Shown here: one piece after another, positions 45,494 through 52,691 of the stretch
Layout: every line of letters begins with the position of its first letter
Numbering within the stretch: the stretch's first letter is position 1
Position numbers and translations under genes: made by a program
The notes under the pieces: generated by a model
Told to the model about the DNA's origin: nothing
Seen by the model: the letters and a program-made list of their open reading frames with translations, nothing else
Databases searched by the model: none
Origin: Candidatus Edwardsbacteria bacterium RifOxyA12_full_54_48
GTDB lineage: Bacteria; Edwardsbacteria; AC1; EtOH8
Assembly (NCBI GenBank): GCA_001777915.1
Contig: MFFN01000004.1
Span: 163,615-227,614 of the forward strand
Direction of reading: 5' to 3'
DNA length: 64,000 nt

Positions 45494-45820
45494 ATGTCCG
45501 TAGCGCATTTGACCGACGGAAATTTCGACCAAGAGGTCTTGAAATCCGACATCCCGGTTCTGGTGGACTTCTGGGCGGCCTGGTGCGGCCCCTGCCGGAT
45601 GGTGGGGCCCATCATCGAGGAATTGTCCAACGATTACCAGGGGAAGATAAAGATGACCAAGCTGGATGTCGATGCCAATCCCCAAAAATCTTCCCAGTTC
45701 GGCATCCGCAGCATTCCCACCATGCTGATCTTCAAGAACGGCCAGATAGTTGACACCCTGGTGGGCGCCATGCCCAAACCGGCCATCGCCGCCAGGCTGG
45801 ATGCCGCGATAAATAAATAA
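45494..45820 (+). CDS. trxA: Thioredoxin
   Basis: Classic thioredoxin of 108 aa with the active site WCGPC (Cys31 and Cys34) and the cis-Pro in SIPTMLIF. It reduces protein disulfides and feeds peroxiredoxin, with electrons from thioredoxin reductase, encoded 1.6 kb downstream. It has an AAGGAG-type site and follows a predicted ECF promoter. It heads the long run of redox genes after the sigma/anti-sigma pair. Confidence 0.97.
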   Translation: MSVAHLTDGNFDQEVLKSDIPVLVDFWAAWCGPCRMVGPIIEELSNDYQGKIKMTKLDVDANPQKSSQFGIRSIPTMLIFKNGQIVDTLVGAMPKPAIAARLDAAINK

Positions 45821-45831
45821 GGAGGATCCCC

Positions 45832-46035
45832 ATGAAAACCAACGAAAGCGTTCTTGACCGGATCATCCGAGCCGTATTGGGCATCGCCCTGCTGGCTGCA
45901 GGTCTGTTGATGGCCGGTCCGATAAAATGGGTCCTGCTGGTGCTGGCTGCCATCGCTTTGATAACCGCCGTCACCGGCTTCTGTCTGCTTTACAGGGTCC
46001 TGGGGATCAACACCAATAAAAAAACAAAGGAATAA
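45832..46035 (+). CDS. Small YgaP-type membrane protein (DUF2892)
   Basis: The 67-aa protein starts with NESVLDRIIRAVLGIALLAAG and has two membrane helices separated by a short turn, with GFCLLYRVLGINT at the end; this is the DUF2892/YgaP C-terminal-like fold. A cysteine lies in the second half of helix 2. In E. coli YgaP the domain anchors a rhodanese; as a stand-alone it often sits beside thioredoxin genes. A GGAGG site precedes it. The role is unknown. Confidence 0.85.
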   Translation: MKTNESVLDRIIRAVLGIALLAAGLLMAGPIKWVLLVLAAIALITAVTGFCLLYRVLGINTNKKTKE

Positions 46036-46043
46036 CATCTAAA

Positions 46044-46274
46044 ATGCCGATCTACGAATATCAGTGCCCCCAGTGCGGAGTGAAGACCGAAGAGCTGGTG
46101 GCATCATTCTCCGCCCCGGCCCCCAAATGCCCCCAGTGCGGGGTAAAGACCGAGAAGATGCTCTCCACCTTCGCCGCCTCGGTCGGCGGCTCGGATTCAT
46201 TTTCCAGTGGAGATATGGGCGGTTCCTGCCCTTCCGGAAACTGCGGATGTTCCTCCGGCTCCTGCGGGCTTTAG
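46044..46274 (+). CDS. FmdB-family zinc-ribbon protein
   Basis: This 76-aa protein begins MPIYEYQCPQCG, the FmdB/CxxC-CxxC regulatory protein signature. The nine residues CPQCGVKTE occur twice (about 8-16 and 31-39), forming the two halves of one zinc ribbon. The tail is Gly/Ser-rich and ends with five Cys (CPSGNCGCSSGSCGL-like), which may bind metal or respond to oxidation. The function is not established in the family. It begins 8 bp after the DUF2892 gene. Confidence 0.88.
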   Translation: MPIYEYQCPQCGVKTEELVASFSAPAPKCPQCGVKTEKMLSTFAASVGGSDSFSSGDMGGSCPSGNCGCSSGSCGL

Positions 46275-46281
46275 CCTCTGA

Positions 46282-46416
46282 ATGATGCGCAAACCTGCCC
46301 GCTATCTGATAATAATATTTTCACTGCTGGCCCTGTTGGCTTTCGGGGCCCAGGTGGTCCGGGGAATAATCACCGGAACAGCATCTCAGTGCAGCGTCTC
46401 CGGGAACTGCCGCTGA
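46282..46416 (+). CDS. Tiny single-pass membrane protein with two terminal Cys
   Basis: A 44-aa frame not usually called: MMRKPARYLIII, one hydrophobic helix (about 8-28), then a short tail ending CSVSGNCR. Basic residues before the helix put the N-terminus inside and the C-x5-C tail in the periplasm. It starts 7 bp after the FmdB stop. Two other genes in this island (49826 and 50557) have the same architecture of helix plus paired cysteines. No family was recognised. Confidence 0.6.
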   Translation: MMRKPARYLIIIFSLLALLAFGAQVVRGIITGTASQCSVSGNCR

Positions 46417-46446
46417 GAAGGCGATAAATGAAAGGAGGGTTATAAC

Positions 46447-47091
46447 ATGGGAATGTTGAAGGAAGATGATCAGAACCATCTGCGCCATGAATTCTCCGAA
46501 AAACTGGTTGACCCGGTAAAGATATTGTTCTTCACCCAAAAGCTGGAATGCCTGTACTGTCAGCCCACCGAGGAGATCTTGACCGAGATCGCCGCCCTTT
46601 CGGACAAGCTGTCGCTGGAAAGATACGACCTTTTGGAGGATAAATCCCTGGCCGACCAGTACGGCATCGACAAGATCCCCGGCATCGCTCTGATAGGCGG
46701 CAGGGATTACGGAGTGCGGTTCTTCGGGGTCCCCTCCGGCTTTGAGTTCACATCATTGATAGAGGACATCATAGACGTATCCCGGGGCACCACCGGACTG
46801 ACCCTCGACTCCCGGGAAAAACTAAAGAAGATAGCCAAGCCGGTCAGGATCCAAGTGTTCATCACCCCCACCTGCCCCTACTGTCCGGCCGCGGTCCGGA
46901 TGGCCCATCAGGCGGCCATCGAGAGCGACATGATCACCGCCCACATGGTGGAATCGGCGGAGTTCCCACAGCTGGTCCAGAAATACGGGGTGATGGGCGT
47001 CCCCAAGGTGATCATCAACGAGACCATCCAGTTCGAGGGAGCCCAGCCCGAGCCGGTCTTTATCAATCACATATTGAAGGCGGCCGAATAA
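46447..47091 (+). CDS. Two-domain disulfide oxidoreductase (PDO/glutaredoxin-like)
   Basis: The 214-aa protein has two thioredoxin-fold halves. The first has CLYC (Cys35, Cys38) and the second TPTCPYCPAA (Cys143, Cys146), with cis-Pro loops KIPGIALIGG and GVPKVIIN. This is the architecture of archaeal and thermophile protein disulfide oxidoreductases and of AhpF N-terminal domains. It can carry electrons from thioredoxin reductase to peroxiredoxin or proteins. An AAGGAGGG site precedes it. The following ferredoxin and trxB suggest a joint electron path. Confidence 0.92.
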   Translation: MGMLKEDDQNHLRHEFSEKLVDPVKILFFTQKLECLYCQPTEEILTEIAALSDKLSLERYDLLEDKSLADQYGIDKIPGIALIGGRDYGVRFFGVPSGFEFTSLIEDIIDVSRGTTGLTLDSREKLKKIAKPVRIQVFITPTCPYCPAAVRMAHQAAIESDMITAHMVESAEFPQLVQKYGVMGVPKVIINETIQFEGAQPEPVFINHILKAAE

Positions 47092-47110
47092 TTTAATGGA
47101 AAGGAAAACA

Positions 47111-47152
47111 CGGGGATTTAAAAATCTAACGCAGGATCTGTGAAAATCCCCG
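47111..47152 (+). other. Inverted repeat between the disulfide oxidoreductase and ferredoxin genes
   Basis: CGGGGATTT (47111-47119) pairs with AAATCCCCG (47144-47152) across a 24-nt loop. No T run follows, so it is more likely an RNA processing or stability hairpin than a terminator. Confidence 0.4.
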
Positions 47153-47167
47153 TCCCATACATATAAA

Positions 47168-47365
47168 ATGATAATTGTTAAATCCGAATACTGTCCCCAA
47201 AATCACCGCTGTCCGTCACTAAGAGTTTGCCCGGTCGGTGCCATCAAGCAGGACGGCTTTAAGGCTCCTTACATCGATCAGGATAGATGCACCAATTGCG
47301 GACACTGTCTGCAAAGCTGCCGGGTTTTTCAAGAGGCCCCTGTCCCGGCTAATTCGATAAATTGA
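47168..47365 (+). CDS. Small 4Fe-4S ferredoxin-like protein
   Basis: This 65-aa protein has two iron-sulfur motifs: an irregular C-x5-C-x5-CP set (CPQNHRCPSLRVCP) and a standard CTNCGHCLQSC. Two 4Fe-4S clusters are possible, although the first has unusual spacing. The ATG at 47168 has no strong ribosome site. It lies between the disulfide oxidoreductase and trxB, only 9 bp before trxB, so it may pass electrons within this pathway. The trxB protein itself has an NADPH motif, so the ferredoxin is probably not its sole donor. Confidence 0.85.
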   Translation: MIIVKSEYCPQNHRCPSLRVCPVGAIKQDGFKAPYIDQDRCTNCGHCLQSCRVFQEAPVPANSIN

Positions 47366-47374
47366 TCGCAAAAT

Positions 47375-48304
47375 ATGGAAAACATTAAAAATTACGACAT
47401 CGCCATCTTGGGCGCCGGCCCGGCCGGGCTGACCGCCGGACTTTACGCCGGCCGGGGCGGCCTGAAGGCGGCCATAATCGAAAAGATGATGCCCGGCGGC
47501 TTGGTGGCCAACACCGAGCGGATAGACAACTATCCCGGGTTCCCCGAAGGCATCTCGGGTTATGAGCTGGCCCAGAGGATGGAACAGCAGGCCAAAAAAT
47601 TCGGGGCCGAGATTCTTTCGGCCCAGGCCGACAGCGTTTCGGCGCATGATAAGTTTCAGCTGATAGCCTTGTCCGACGGCAGCACCGTCAAATCCCGGGC
47701 CCTGATCATCGCCACCGGCGCCTTTCCAAAAACCTTGGGAGTGCCGGGTGAAAAGGAATTGCTGGGCAAAGGGGTCTCCTACTGCGCGGTATGCGACGGG
47801 GCCTTCTTTAAAAACCAGCCGGTAGCGGTGCTGGGCGGCGGTGATTCGGCTGTGCAGGAGGCCATCTACCTGGCCGGGCTGGCCTCAAAAGTGACTGTTA
47901 TCCACCGCCGCAATGCCTTACGGGCGGCCGATTCCATCCAGAAGATCGCCTTCGCCAACGATAAGATAGAGTTTGCCTGGAACAAGGAAATCCTGGCCAT
48001 CGCGGGCAGCACCGGGGTGACGGGCATCAAAGTCATGGACAAACAAACGCTGGCGGAAGAGGTGATCCCGGTCACCGGAGCATTCATCTACGTGGGCTAT
48101 AAGCCCAACAGCGATCTGGTAAAGGATGCCGTCAAGACCGACCAGCAGGGATACATCATCACCGATGAAAATATGGCCGCTTCGGCCCCGGGCATATTTG
48201 CCTGCGGCGACATCCGTAAAAAGCTGGTCCGGCAGATCTCCGGCGCGGTGGGCGACGGCGCCACCGCGGCCATCGCCGCCCAGCAGTACCTGGAATTACA
48301 GTAA
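47375..48304 (+). CDS. trxB: Thioredoxin reductase
   Basis: The 309-aa flavoprotein reduces thioredoxin with NADPH. The FAD loop is LGAGPAGL (about 12-19), the redox pair is CAVC (Cys137, Cys140), the second nucleotide loop is GGGDSAVQEA (about 154-163) followed by VIHRRNALRA, whose Arg residues read the NADPH 2'-phosphate, and the C-terminal FAD motif is FACGDI. Length is normal. It supplies trxA and the two-domain oxidoreductase of the same run. Confidence 0.96.
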   Translation: MENIKNYDIAILGAGPAGLTAGLYAGRGGLKAAIIEKMMPGGLVANTERIDNYPGFPEGISGYELAQRMEQQAKKFGAEILSAQADSVSAHDKFQLIALSDGSTVKSRALIIATGAFPKTLGVPGEKELLGKGVSYCAVCDGAFFKNQPVAVLGGGDSAVQEAIYLAGLASKVTVIHRRNALRAADSIQKIAFANDKIEFAWNKEILAIAGSTGVTGIKVMDKQTLAEEVIPVTGAFIYVGYKPNSDLVKDAVKTDQQGYIITDENMAASAPGIFACGDIRKKLVRQISGAVGDGATAAIAAQQYLELQ

Positions 48305-48324
48305 GGACATGGCATGCCGTGTCC
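48305..48324 (+). other. Near-palindrome before desulfoferrodoxin
   Basis: Directly after the trxB stop is an inverted repeat centred on GGCATGCC with flanks GGACA and TGTCC (one mismatched pair). It could be a regulator site or an mRNA hairpin upstream of the desulfoferrodoxin gene. Confidence 0.4.
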
Positions 48325-48349
48325 CAACGATAAAACAAGGAGAATCATC

Positions 48350-48730
48350 ATGGCCGAGAGAAATCAGATCTACAAATGCGAGATTTGCGGCAATATCGTG
48401 GAGGTGCTGCACGGAGGCAAGGGAGAGCTGGTCTGCTGCGGCAAGCCCATGAAGCTCTATGCCGAAAACACGGTCGACGACGCCAGGGAGAAGCACCTGC
48501 CGGTGATCGAGAAGACAGCAGATGGATACAAGGTCAAGGTCGGCTCGGTGGCGCATCCCATGGAGGAGAAGCATTATATAGAGTGGATCGCCCTGTATGC
48601 CGACGGCCGGGTCCTTCGCAAATATCTGAAGCCCGGGGATGCTCCGGAGGCGGAATTTTTATGCCAGGCCAAGGAAGTGACGGCCAAGGAATTCTGCAAC
48701 CTGCACGGTTTATGGTTGGCTCAGGGGTAA
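48350..48730 (+). CDS. dfx: Desulfoferrodoxin (superoxide reductase)
   Basis: This 126-aa protein is a 2Fe-type superoxide reductase, converting superoxide to hydrogen peroxide without making oxygen. The N-terminal desulforedoxin domain has Cys10, Cys13, Cys29 and Cys30 (CEICG...VCCGKPM). The catalytic centre has His49 (EKHLPVIE), His69 (HPMEEKH), His75, and Cys116/His119 (FCNLHG). I start at MAERNQ, which has AAGGAG; an ATG twelve codons upstream does not. Such enzymes mark anaerobes or microaerophiles exposed to oxygen. Rubrerythrin, next in line, removes the peroxide it makes. Confidence 0.96.
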   Translation: MAERNQIYKCEICGNIVEVLHGGKGELVCCGKPMKLYAENTVDDAREKHLPVIEKTADGYKVKVGSVAHPMEEKHYIEWIALYADGRVLRKYLKPGDAPEAEFLCQAKEVTAKEFCNLHGLWLAQG

Positions 48731-48812
48731 CAATCATTAGGAAGACACGGATCCAGGATCGGCTGTTTGCAGTATTCCTGGTTTCCTTATTAAAATAATT
48801 TCAGGAGGGAAA

Positions 48813-49388
48813 ATGAAAAGCTTAAAAGGAACCCGCACCGAAAAGAACCTGCTCAAATCCTTCGCCGGGGAATCCCAGGCCCGCAACCGCTACACCTATT
48901 TTGCCTCGGTGGCCAAGAAGGAGGGCTATGAGCAGATATCATGGTTCTTTACCGAAACGGCCGAGAACGAAAAGGAGCATGCCAAGAGATTCTTCAAATT
49001 CCTGGAGGGCGGCGGAGTTGAGGTCACCGCCATGTATCCGGCCGGCAAGATCGGCACCACGCCTGAGAACCTGAAGGCCTCCGCCGAGGGCGAGAACGAG
49101 GAGCACACCAAGCTGTATCCGGAGTTCGCCGCCATCGCCGACGAGGAGGGATTTTCCGAGATCGCCAAGATATACCTGTTCATCGCCGAGGTGGAGCGGG
49201 AGCATGAGGCCCGTTATCTTAAACTGCTGGCCAACCTCGAGAAAAAACAGGTGTTCAAAAAGGACCAGCCCATCAAGTGGCGCTGCCGCAACTGCGGTTA
49301 CGTCTACCAGGGCAATGAGGCTCCCCAATCCTGCCCGGCCTGCGCCCATCCCCAGAGCTATTACGAAGCAATGGCTGAAAATTATTAA
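48813..49388 (+). CDS. rbr: Rubrerythrin
   Basis: The 191-aa protein has a ferritin-like four-helix domain with the di-iron ligands in ESQARNRY, ENEKEHAKRFFK, ENEEH and EVEREHEARY, and a C-terminal rubredoxin domain with WRCRNCGYVY...SCPACAHP. It reduces hydrogen peroxide using electrons from rubredoxin or NADH systems. A strong AGGAGGG site precedes the ATG. Together with desulfoferrodoxin it forms the standard anaerobe pathway from superoxide to water. Confidence 0.97.
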   Translation: MKSLKGTRTEKNLLKSFAGESQARNRYTYFASVAKKEGYEQISWFFTETAENEKEHAKRFFKFLEGGGVEVTAMYPAGKIGTTPENLKASAEGENEEHTKLYPEFAAIADEEGFSEIAKIYLFIAEVEREHEARYLKLLANLEKKQVFKKDQPIKWRCRNCGYVYQGNEAPQSCPACAHPQSYYEAMAENY

Positions 49389-49421
49389 TCACACACACAT
49401 TATTTAAGATAAAAGAGATAT

Positions 49422-49826
49422 ATGCCATTGACATTGGATTGGGTCAGGGACCTGCAGTTCACCGCCAGCGACGACGCCGGCCACGGCCTGGTGTTGGAAT
49501 CGAAAAAGGACGGCATCCCCTCCGGGTTCTCCCCCATGCAGCTGCTGTTGATCTCCCAGGCCGGATGCATGGCCATGGACGTGGTCTCCATACTCAAGAA
49601 GAAACGGGTGGACCTGGCCGGCTTCCGGGTGCTGATGGACGGAACCAGGGCCGGGGAGCATCCCAAAAGATTCACCGATATGAACTTTGTCTTCGAGGCC
49701 CGGGGCAAGGTCCCGCCGGAGGCTCTGGAGGAGGCCATCCAGCTGTCCAAGGAAAAATACTGCTCGGTATCGGCCACCATCCAGAACGGGGTCAAGATGA
49801 ATATTGAGAGCCGGGTGATTTCCTGA
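49422..49826 (+). CDS. OsmC family protein
   Basis: This 134-aa protein is an OsmC/Ohr-type thiol peroxidase or related protein. The two conserved cysteines appear in SQAGCMAMDVVSILKKK (Cys49) and SKEKYCSVSATI (Cys110), and the domain ends with a typical short strand. OsmC/Ohr proteins reduce organic hydroperoxides using a Cys pair; the YhfA branch has an unclear role. Its stop overlaps the next start by one base pair (TGATG), so the two are coupled. Confidence 0.9.
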   Translation: MPLTLDWVRDLQFTASDDAGHGLVLESKKDGIPSGFSPMQLLLISQAGCMAMDVVSILKKKRVDLAGFRVLMDGTRAGEHPKRFTDMNFVFEARGKVPPEALEEAIQLSKEKYCSVSATIQNGVKMNIESRVIS

Positions 49827-50002
49827 TGAACCATATCTTAAAAATAGCCATAGGTGCCGTCGGCGGAGGAGCCATGGGTTTTCTGTACTATAGATTCATC
49901 GGCTGCCGCACCGGGGCCTGTCCCATGGCCGCCAACCCCTGGATAAGCACCCTGGTGTGGGCGGTTATCGGCGGACTGATGATGGCCGGCCTCAAAAAAT
50001 AG
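49826..50002 (+). CDS. Small two-helix membrane protein (DUF6132-like)
   Basis: A 58-aa frame too short for ordinary calling: two membrane helices around a loop with GCRTGACPMAANP, a Cys pair (Cys27 and Cys32) in the pattern of DUF6132-type proteins (GCxTGxCPxxxNP). The loop is predicted to face the periplasm. Its ATG overlaps the OsmC stop. Its family is found in diverse anaerobes beside thioredoxin-like or rhodanese genes; no function has been shown. Confidence 0.8.
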   Translation: MNHILKIAIGAVGGGAMGFLYYRFIGCRTGACPMAANPWISTLVWAVIGGLMMAGLKK

Positions 50003-50032
50003 TTTACAAATCTACAACCATAGGAGTGACCA

Positions 50033-50554
50033 ATGAAGAGATACCTCCCCCTGATGATCCTGTCTTTATCGCTGACCGCCGGAATTTCCTGCGCGGGCAA
50101 TAAGAAGGCCGAAAACAACGAGGCCAAGGTGGTTCCGGCCAAGGCCGAGTGGCTGGCCTTCGACCAGGCGATGGAAAAGGCCGCCGCCGACAAGAAATAC
50201 GTGGTGGTTGACTTCTATACCGACTGGTGCAAGTGGTGCAAGGTGATGGACGATAAAACCTATTCCGATTCTTCGGTTACGGCGGCCCTGAAGCAAAATT
50301 TCGTCATCGCCAAAATAAACGGCGAGAGCTCGGACCAGATCACATACCTGGGAAAGGTCATGGCTCAGTCGGACTTTACCATGGGCATGAAGGTCAGCGG
50401 CTTTCCCTCCACCATGTTCATGGACAGCGATGGAAAGGTGATCGGCATTCTGCCTGGATATATCGAGGCCCCGGTGTATTTAAAGATCCTGGCCTATGTC
50501 TCCACCCAGGCCTATAAGACCAAAAAGCTGGACGACTACCTTTCCGGGAAATAG
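50033..50554 (+). CDS. Thioredoxin-like lipoprotein
   Basis: This 173-aa protein has a lipobox AGISC (Cys20), so it is anchored in the periplasm. It then has a thioredoxin fold with WCKWCKVMD (Cys66, Cys69) and the cis-Pro segment SGFPSTMFMDSDGKVIG. The C-x2-C motif with Lys and Trp resembles DsbD C-terminal or DUF255-like thioredoxins. It should reduce or oxidise periplasmic disulfides, perhaps receiving electrons through the tiny Cys-bearing membrane proteins on each side (inference). Confidence 0.9.
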   Translation: MKRYLPLMILSLSLTAGISCAGNKKAENNEAKVVPAKAEWLAFDQAMEKAAADKKYVVVDFYTDWCKWCKVMDDKTYSDSSVTAALKQNFVIAKINGESSDQITYLGKVMAQSDFTMGMKVSGFPSTMFMDSDGKVIGILPGYIEAPVYLKILAYVSTQAYKTKKLDDYLSGK

Positions 50555-50556
50555 CC

Positions 50557-50691
50557 ATGAAAAAAACCGCCGGGATAATTATCCTGATAGTCTCCATCGC
50601 CGCCATAACGGCAGGCGTTTTTAGAAAAGAACTGAAACCCCTGTACATTAATGCCATGGCCATCTGCTATTCCTGCATCGGTCTGCAATAG
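50557..50691 (+). CDS. Tiny CXXC membrane protein (CD1871A-type)
   Basis: A 44-aa frame: MKKTAGIIILIVSIAAIT is one membrane helix, and the tail ends INAMAICYSCIGLQ with a CxxC. It matches the small CD1871A-type CXXC motif family in Clostridia, whose function is unknown. It starts 2 bp after the thioredoxin-like lipoprotein stop, implying a linked role in passing thiol electrons across or at the membrane. Confidence 0.78.
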   Translation: MKKTAGIIILIVSIAAITAGVFRKELKPLYINAMAICYSCIGLQ

Positions 50692-50756
50692 AACCTGTCC
50701 GGTGTCATTCCGGTCCGATCCGGGATCCAGCATCTCATATTAAGGAAGGATATATC

Positions 50757-51215
50757 ATGTCCGTTACCAAGACCGGCCAAAAGGCGCACGATTTTATTCT
50801 TCGGGACCAGCACAATATCGAATTCAGGTTGAGCGCTTTCAGGGGGCGCAAGGTGCTGCTGTCATTCCACCCCCTGGCCTGGACCAAGGTCTGCGCCAGG
50901 CAGATGCAGTCCCTGGAGAAGAATCTCAAGACCTTCGACCTGCTCAACACCATGCCGGTTGGGATGAGCGTGGATGCCATTCCCTCCAAACACGCCTGGG
51001 CCAGGGAGCTAAAGATAAGATCCCTCCGGATGCTGGCTGATTTTTGGCCGCACGGAAAGGTGGCCCAGGCCTACGGCCTGTTCCGGAAGAAGGAGGGCTT
51101 TTCCGAAAGGGCTAATGTTATTGTTGATGAATTCGGCCAGGTGGTCTGGGTGAAGGTTTACCCTATAAAAGAACTGCCGGATATAAAAGAAATTATCAAA
51201 TTTTTATCTAACTAA
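50757..51215 (+). CDS. Peroxiredoxin
   Basis: The 152-aa protein is an AhpC/TSA-family peroxiredoxin. The peroxidatic cysteine is in FHPLAWTKVCARQMQSLE (Cys46), with the N-terminal GQKAHDFILRD and the later SVDAIPSKHAWARELKI. There is no clear resolving Cys (only Cys46 is visible), so it is probably a 1-Cys type using thioredoxin or the two-domain oxidoreductase. It is the last gene of the island and is followed by a strong terminator. Confidence 0.9.
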   Translation: MSVTKTGQKAHDFILRDQHNIEFRLSAFRGRKVLLSFHPLAWTKVCARQMQSLEKNLKTFDLLNTMPVGMSVDAIPSKHAWARELKIRSLRMLADFWPHGKVAQAYGLFRKKEGFSERANVIVDEFGQVVWVKVYPIKELPDIKEIIKFLSN

Positions 51216-51229
51216 GCTTGAGGATCTTT

Positions 51230-51262
51230 AAAAACCGCCTTTTTATGGCGGTTTTTAATTTT
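51230..51262 (+). terminator. Terminator of the redox island
   Basis: A 10-bp stem (AAAAACCGCC and its complement) with a 7-nt loop and TTTTTAATTTT tail lies 14 bp after the peroxiredoxin stop. Confidence 0.92.
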
Positions 51263-51331
51263 ATATATCATTTATTTACCCTAATATACAAATATTATTA
51301 AAATATTTTTTCGCTTTTTATAAAAAAGGGC

Positions 51332-51360
51332 TTGACAAAATGACAATTCGATGATATAAT
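51332..51360 (+). promoter_or_regulatory. Consensus sigma-70 promoter of the TetR gene
   Basis: TTGACA (51332-51337), a 17-bp spacer and a perfect TATAAT (51355-51360) lie just before the candidate TetR operator, which covers the predicted start of transcription. Confidence 0.88.
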
Positions 51361-51361
51361 A

Positions 51362-51371
51362 CAAACGTTTG
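51362..51371. promoter_or_regulatory. Candidate TetR operator, site 1
   Basis: The palindrome CAAACGTTTG directly follows the -10 box of the TetR gene. An identical 10-mer, with an identical A before it, occurs at 52190-52199, so self-repression is likely. Confidence 0.65.
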
Positions 51372-51391
51372 ATTAATACAGGGAGAAAATA

Positions 51392-52081
51392 ATGACCAAA
51401 AAAAATAATGGAAATACCGATCCCAAGAGGCGCATCTTCGAAGCTGCCGCCGCTTTGTTCGTGAACAAAGGATATTCGGCCATTGGGGTTCGCGAGATCG
51501 CCAAGGAGGCCGGTGTCAACATTGCCATGATCAACTATTACTTCGGCGGCAAATCCGGAATATTAAAGGATATCCTGGAGGATGCCTTCGGCAAGTATTA
51601 CCAGGCCCAGGCCTCGGCCGGGGACAACAGCACCCCCCCCGAGGAGCGGGTACGCAACCTGGTGACCAATGTAGTGCACTTCTTCCGGGAGAACACCACC
51701 GAAGCCCTGATCTTCTTTAATTGCGCAGTATTGGATATCCCCGAACTAAAGGGCCTAAAGGAAAAGTGGCGCAAGATGTACAGTGAGCTGATGCTCGATC
51801 TGTTCCTTCAAATGGGTGTCGACCTGAAGGATCCGGTCCATGCCAACATCTACAACGGGTTTTTGGGAGGGATGATCAAGAACCATTTTCAATTTAGGCA
51901 CGAGTTGGAAAAAAACAAAAAGACCGCCGAGGCATGTAACGAGGAAGATTGCCAGGAAACAAAGCACATTGAATTTGACGATCTTTTTTATCAAAGATAT
52001 GTTGATCTGCTGGTCAACCAGTATTTTCATGGGGTTATTTATGCCACCCAGAAGGATAAAATGAAATACGGGCCCAAATAG
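51392..52081 (+). CDS. TetR-family transcriptional regulator
   Basis: This 229-aa protein has an N-terminal helix-turn-helix (about 15-60; GYSAIGVREIAKEAGVNIAMINYYFGGKSGIL, with YYF as recognition helix end) and an all-helical ligand domain. Its C-terminus contains CNEEDCQE and a string of charged residues. A site matching TetR operators overlaps its own promoter, and a second copy lies upstream of the gene at 52242. It is likely a local repressor; the ligand is unknown. It is placed just after the oxidative-stress island but transcribed separately. Confidence 0.92.
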   Translation: MTKKNNGNTDPKRRIFEAAAALFVNKGYSAIGVREIAKEAGVNIAMINYYFGGKSGILKDILEDAFGKYYQAQASAGDNSTPPEERVRNLVTNVVHFFRENTTEALIFFNCAVLDIPELKGLKEKWRKMYSELMLDLFLQMGVDLKDPVHANIYNGFLGGMIKNHFQFRHELEKNKKTAEACNEEDCQETKHIEFDDLFYQRYVDLLVNQYFHGVIYATQKDKMKYGPK

Positions 52082-52189
52082 GTGAAACAAAACCAGCGCC
52101 TTTCACGTATATACCATTAGATACATATATTATCGCCGCTTATTTACGCCCAAGCCCGAGAAGGCTATATTTTTTAAAACCACACTAAA

Positions 52190-52199
52190 CAAACGTTTG
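52190..52199. promoter_or_regulatory. Candidate TetR operator, site 2
   Basis: This is the second exact copy of CAAACGTTTG, 43 bp before the small exported-protein gene at 52242. No good -10/-35 pair was found around it. Confidence 0.55.
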
Positions 52200-52241
52200 C
52201 CCGCATATAAATTCAATTAACCTTTAAAAAGCGAGGTTACC

Positions 52242-52625
52242 ATGAAAAAGATCCTGCTAACAACCGCCACCCTCCTGGGGTTGGTGCTTGCCGGCAATGC
52301 AATGTCTGCCACCGATCGGATAATTGTATCCAAAACCGTTGAAACTGCCGCACCTTTCTTGATCAATGAAATCACCGATAATGCATTTCTAAGCATCGCT
52401 CTAGACCGCAGGACTATTTGCAACGGCTGCGAATTAAATCAAGTGGCGGGCGCCGAGCGCCTGGCGCTAAAAGCCCTGAAAAATGTCAGCAGTTTTTTGA
52501 TCAAAGAATTTTGCCGCATGGCCAAGGCTGAAAATCCAAGCCGGCATAAAATATCCTATAGCGAAAGAAATAATCCTGAGGCCCTGATCACGGCTCGTTC
52601 AAACTTAACGGCCCTGGTTCGCTAA
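52242..52625 (+). CDS. Small exported protein, likely TetR target
   Basis: I do not recognise a family. The 127-aa protein has a clear signal peptide (MKKILLTTATLLGLVLAGNA, cleavage near MSA) and a mature part of about 104 residues with two Cys (ICNGC). It is mostly helical, basic and Ser/Asn-rich near the C-terminus. An AAGCGAGG site precedes the ATG. The TetR-type operator copy upstream suggests it is induced together with, or by, the ligand of the regulator. Confidence 0.65.
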   Translation: MKKILLTTATLLGLVLAGNAMSATDRIIVSKTVETAAPFLINEITDNAFLSIALDRRTICNGCELNQVAGAERLALKALKNVSSFLIKEFCRMAKAENPSRHKISYSERNNPEALITARSNLTALVR

Positions 52626-52691
52626 TTATCGGTCTTGCAGATAACCATAAATATCAGCCCTAACAAAAAACTTATTTTCAGGAGAACCCCC

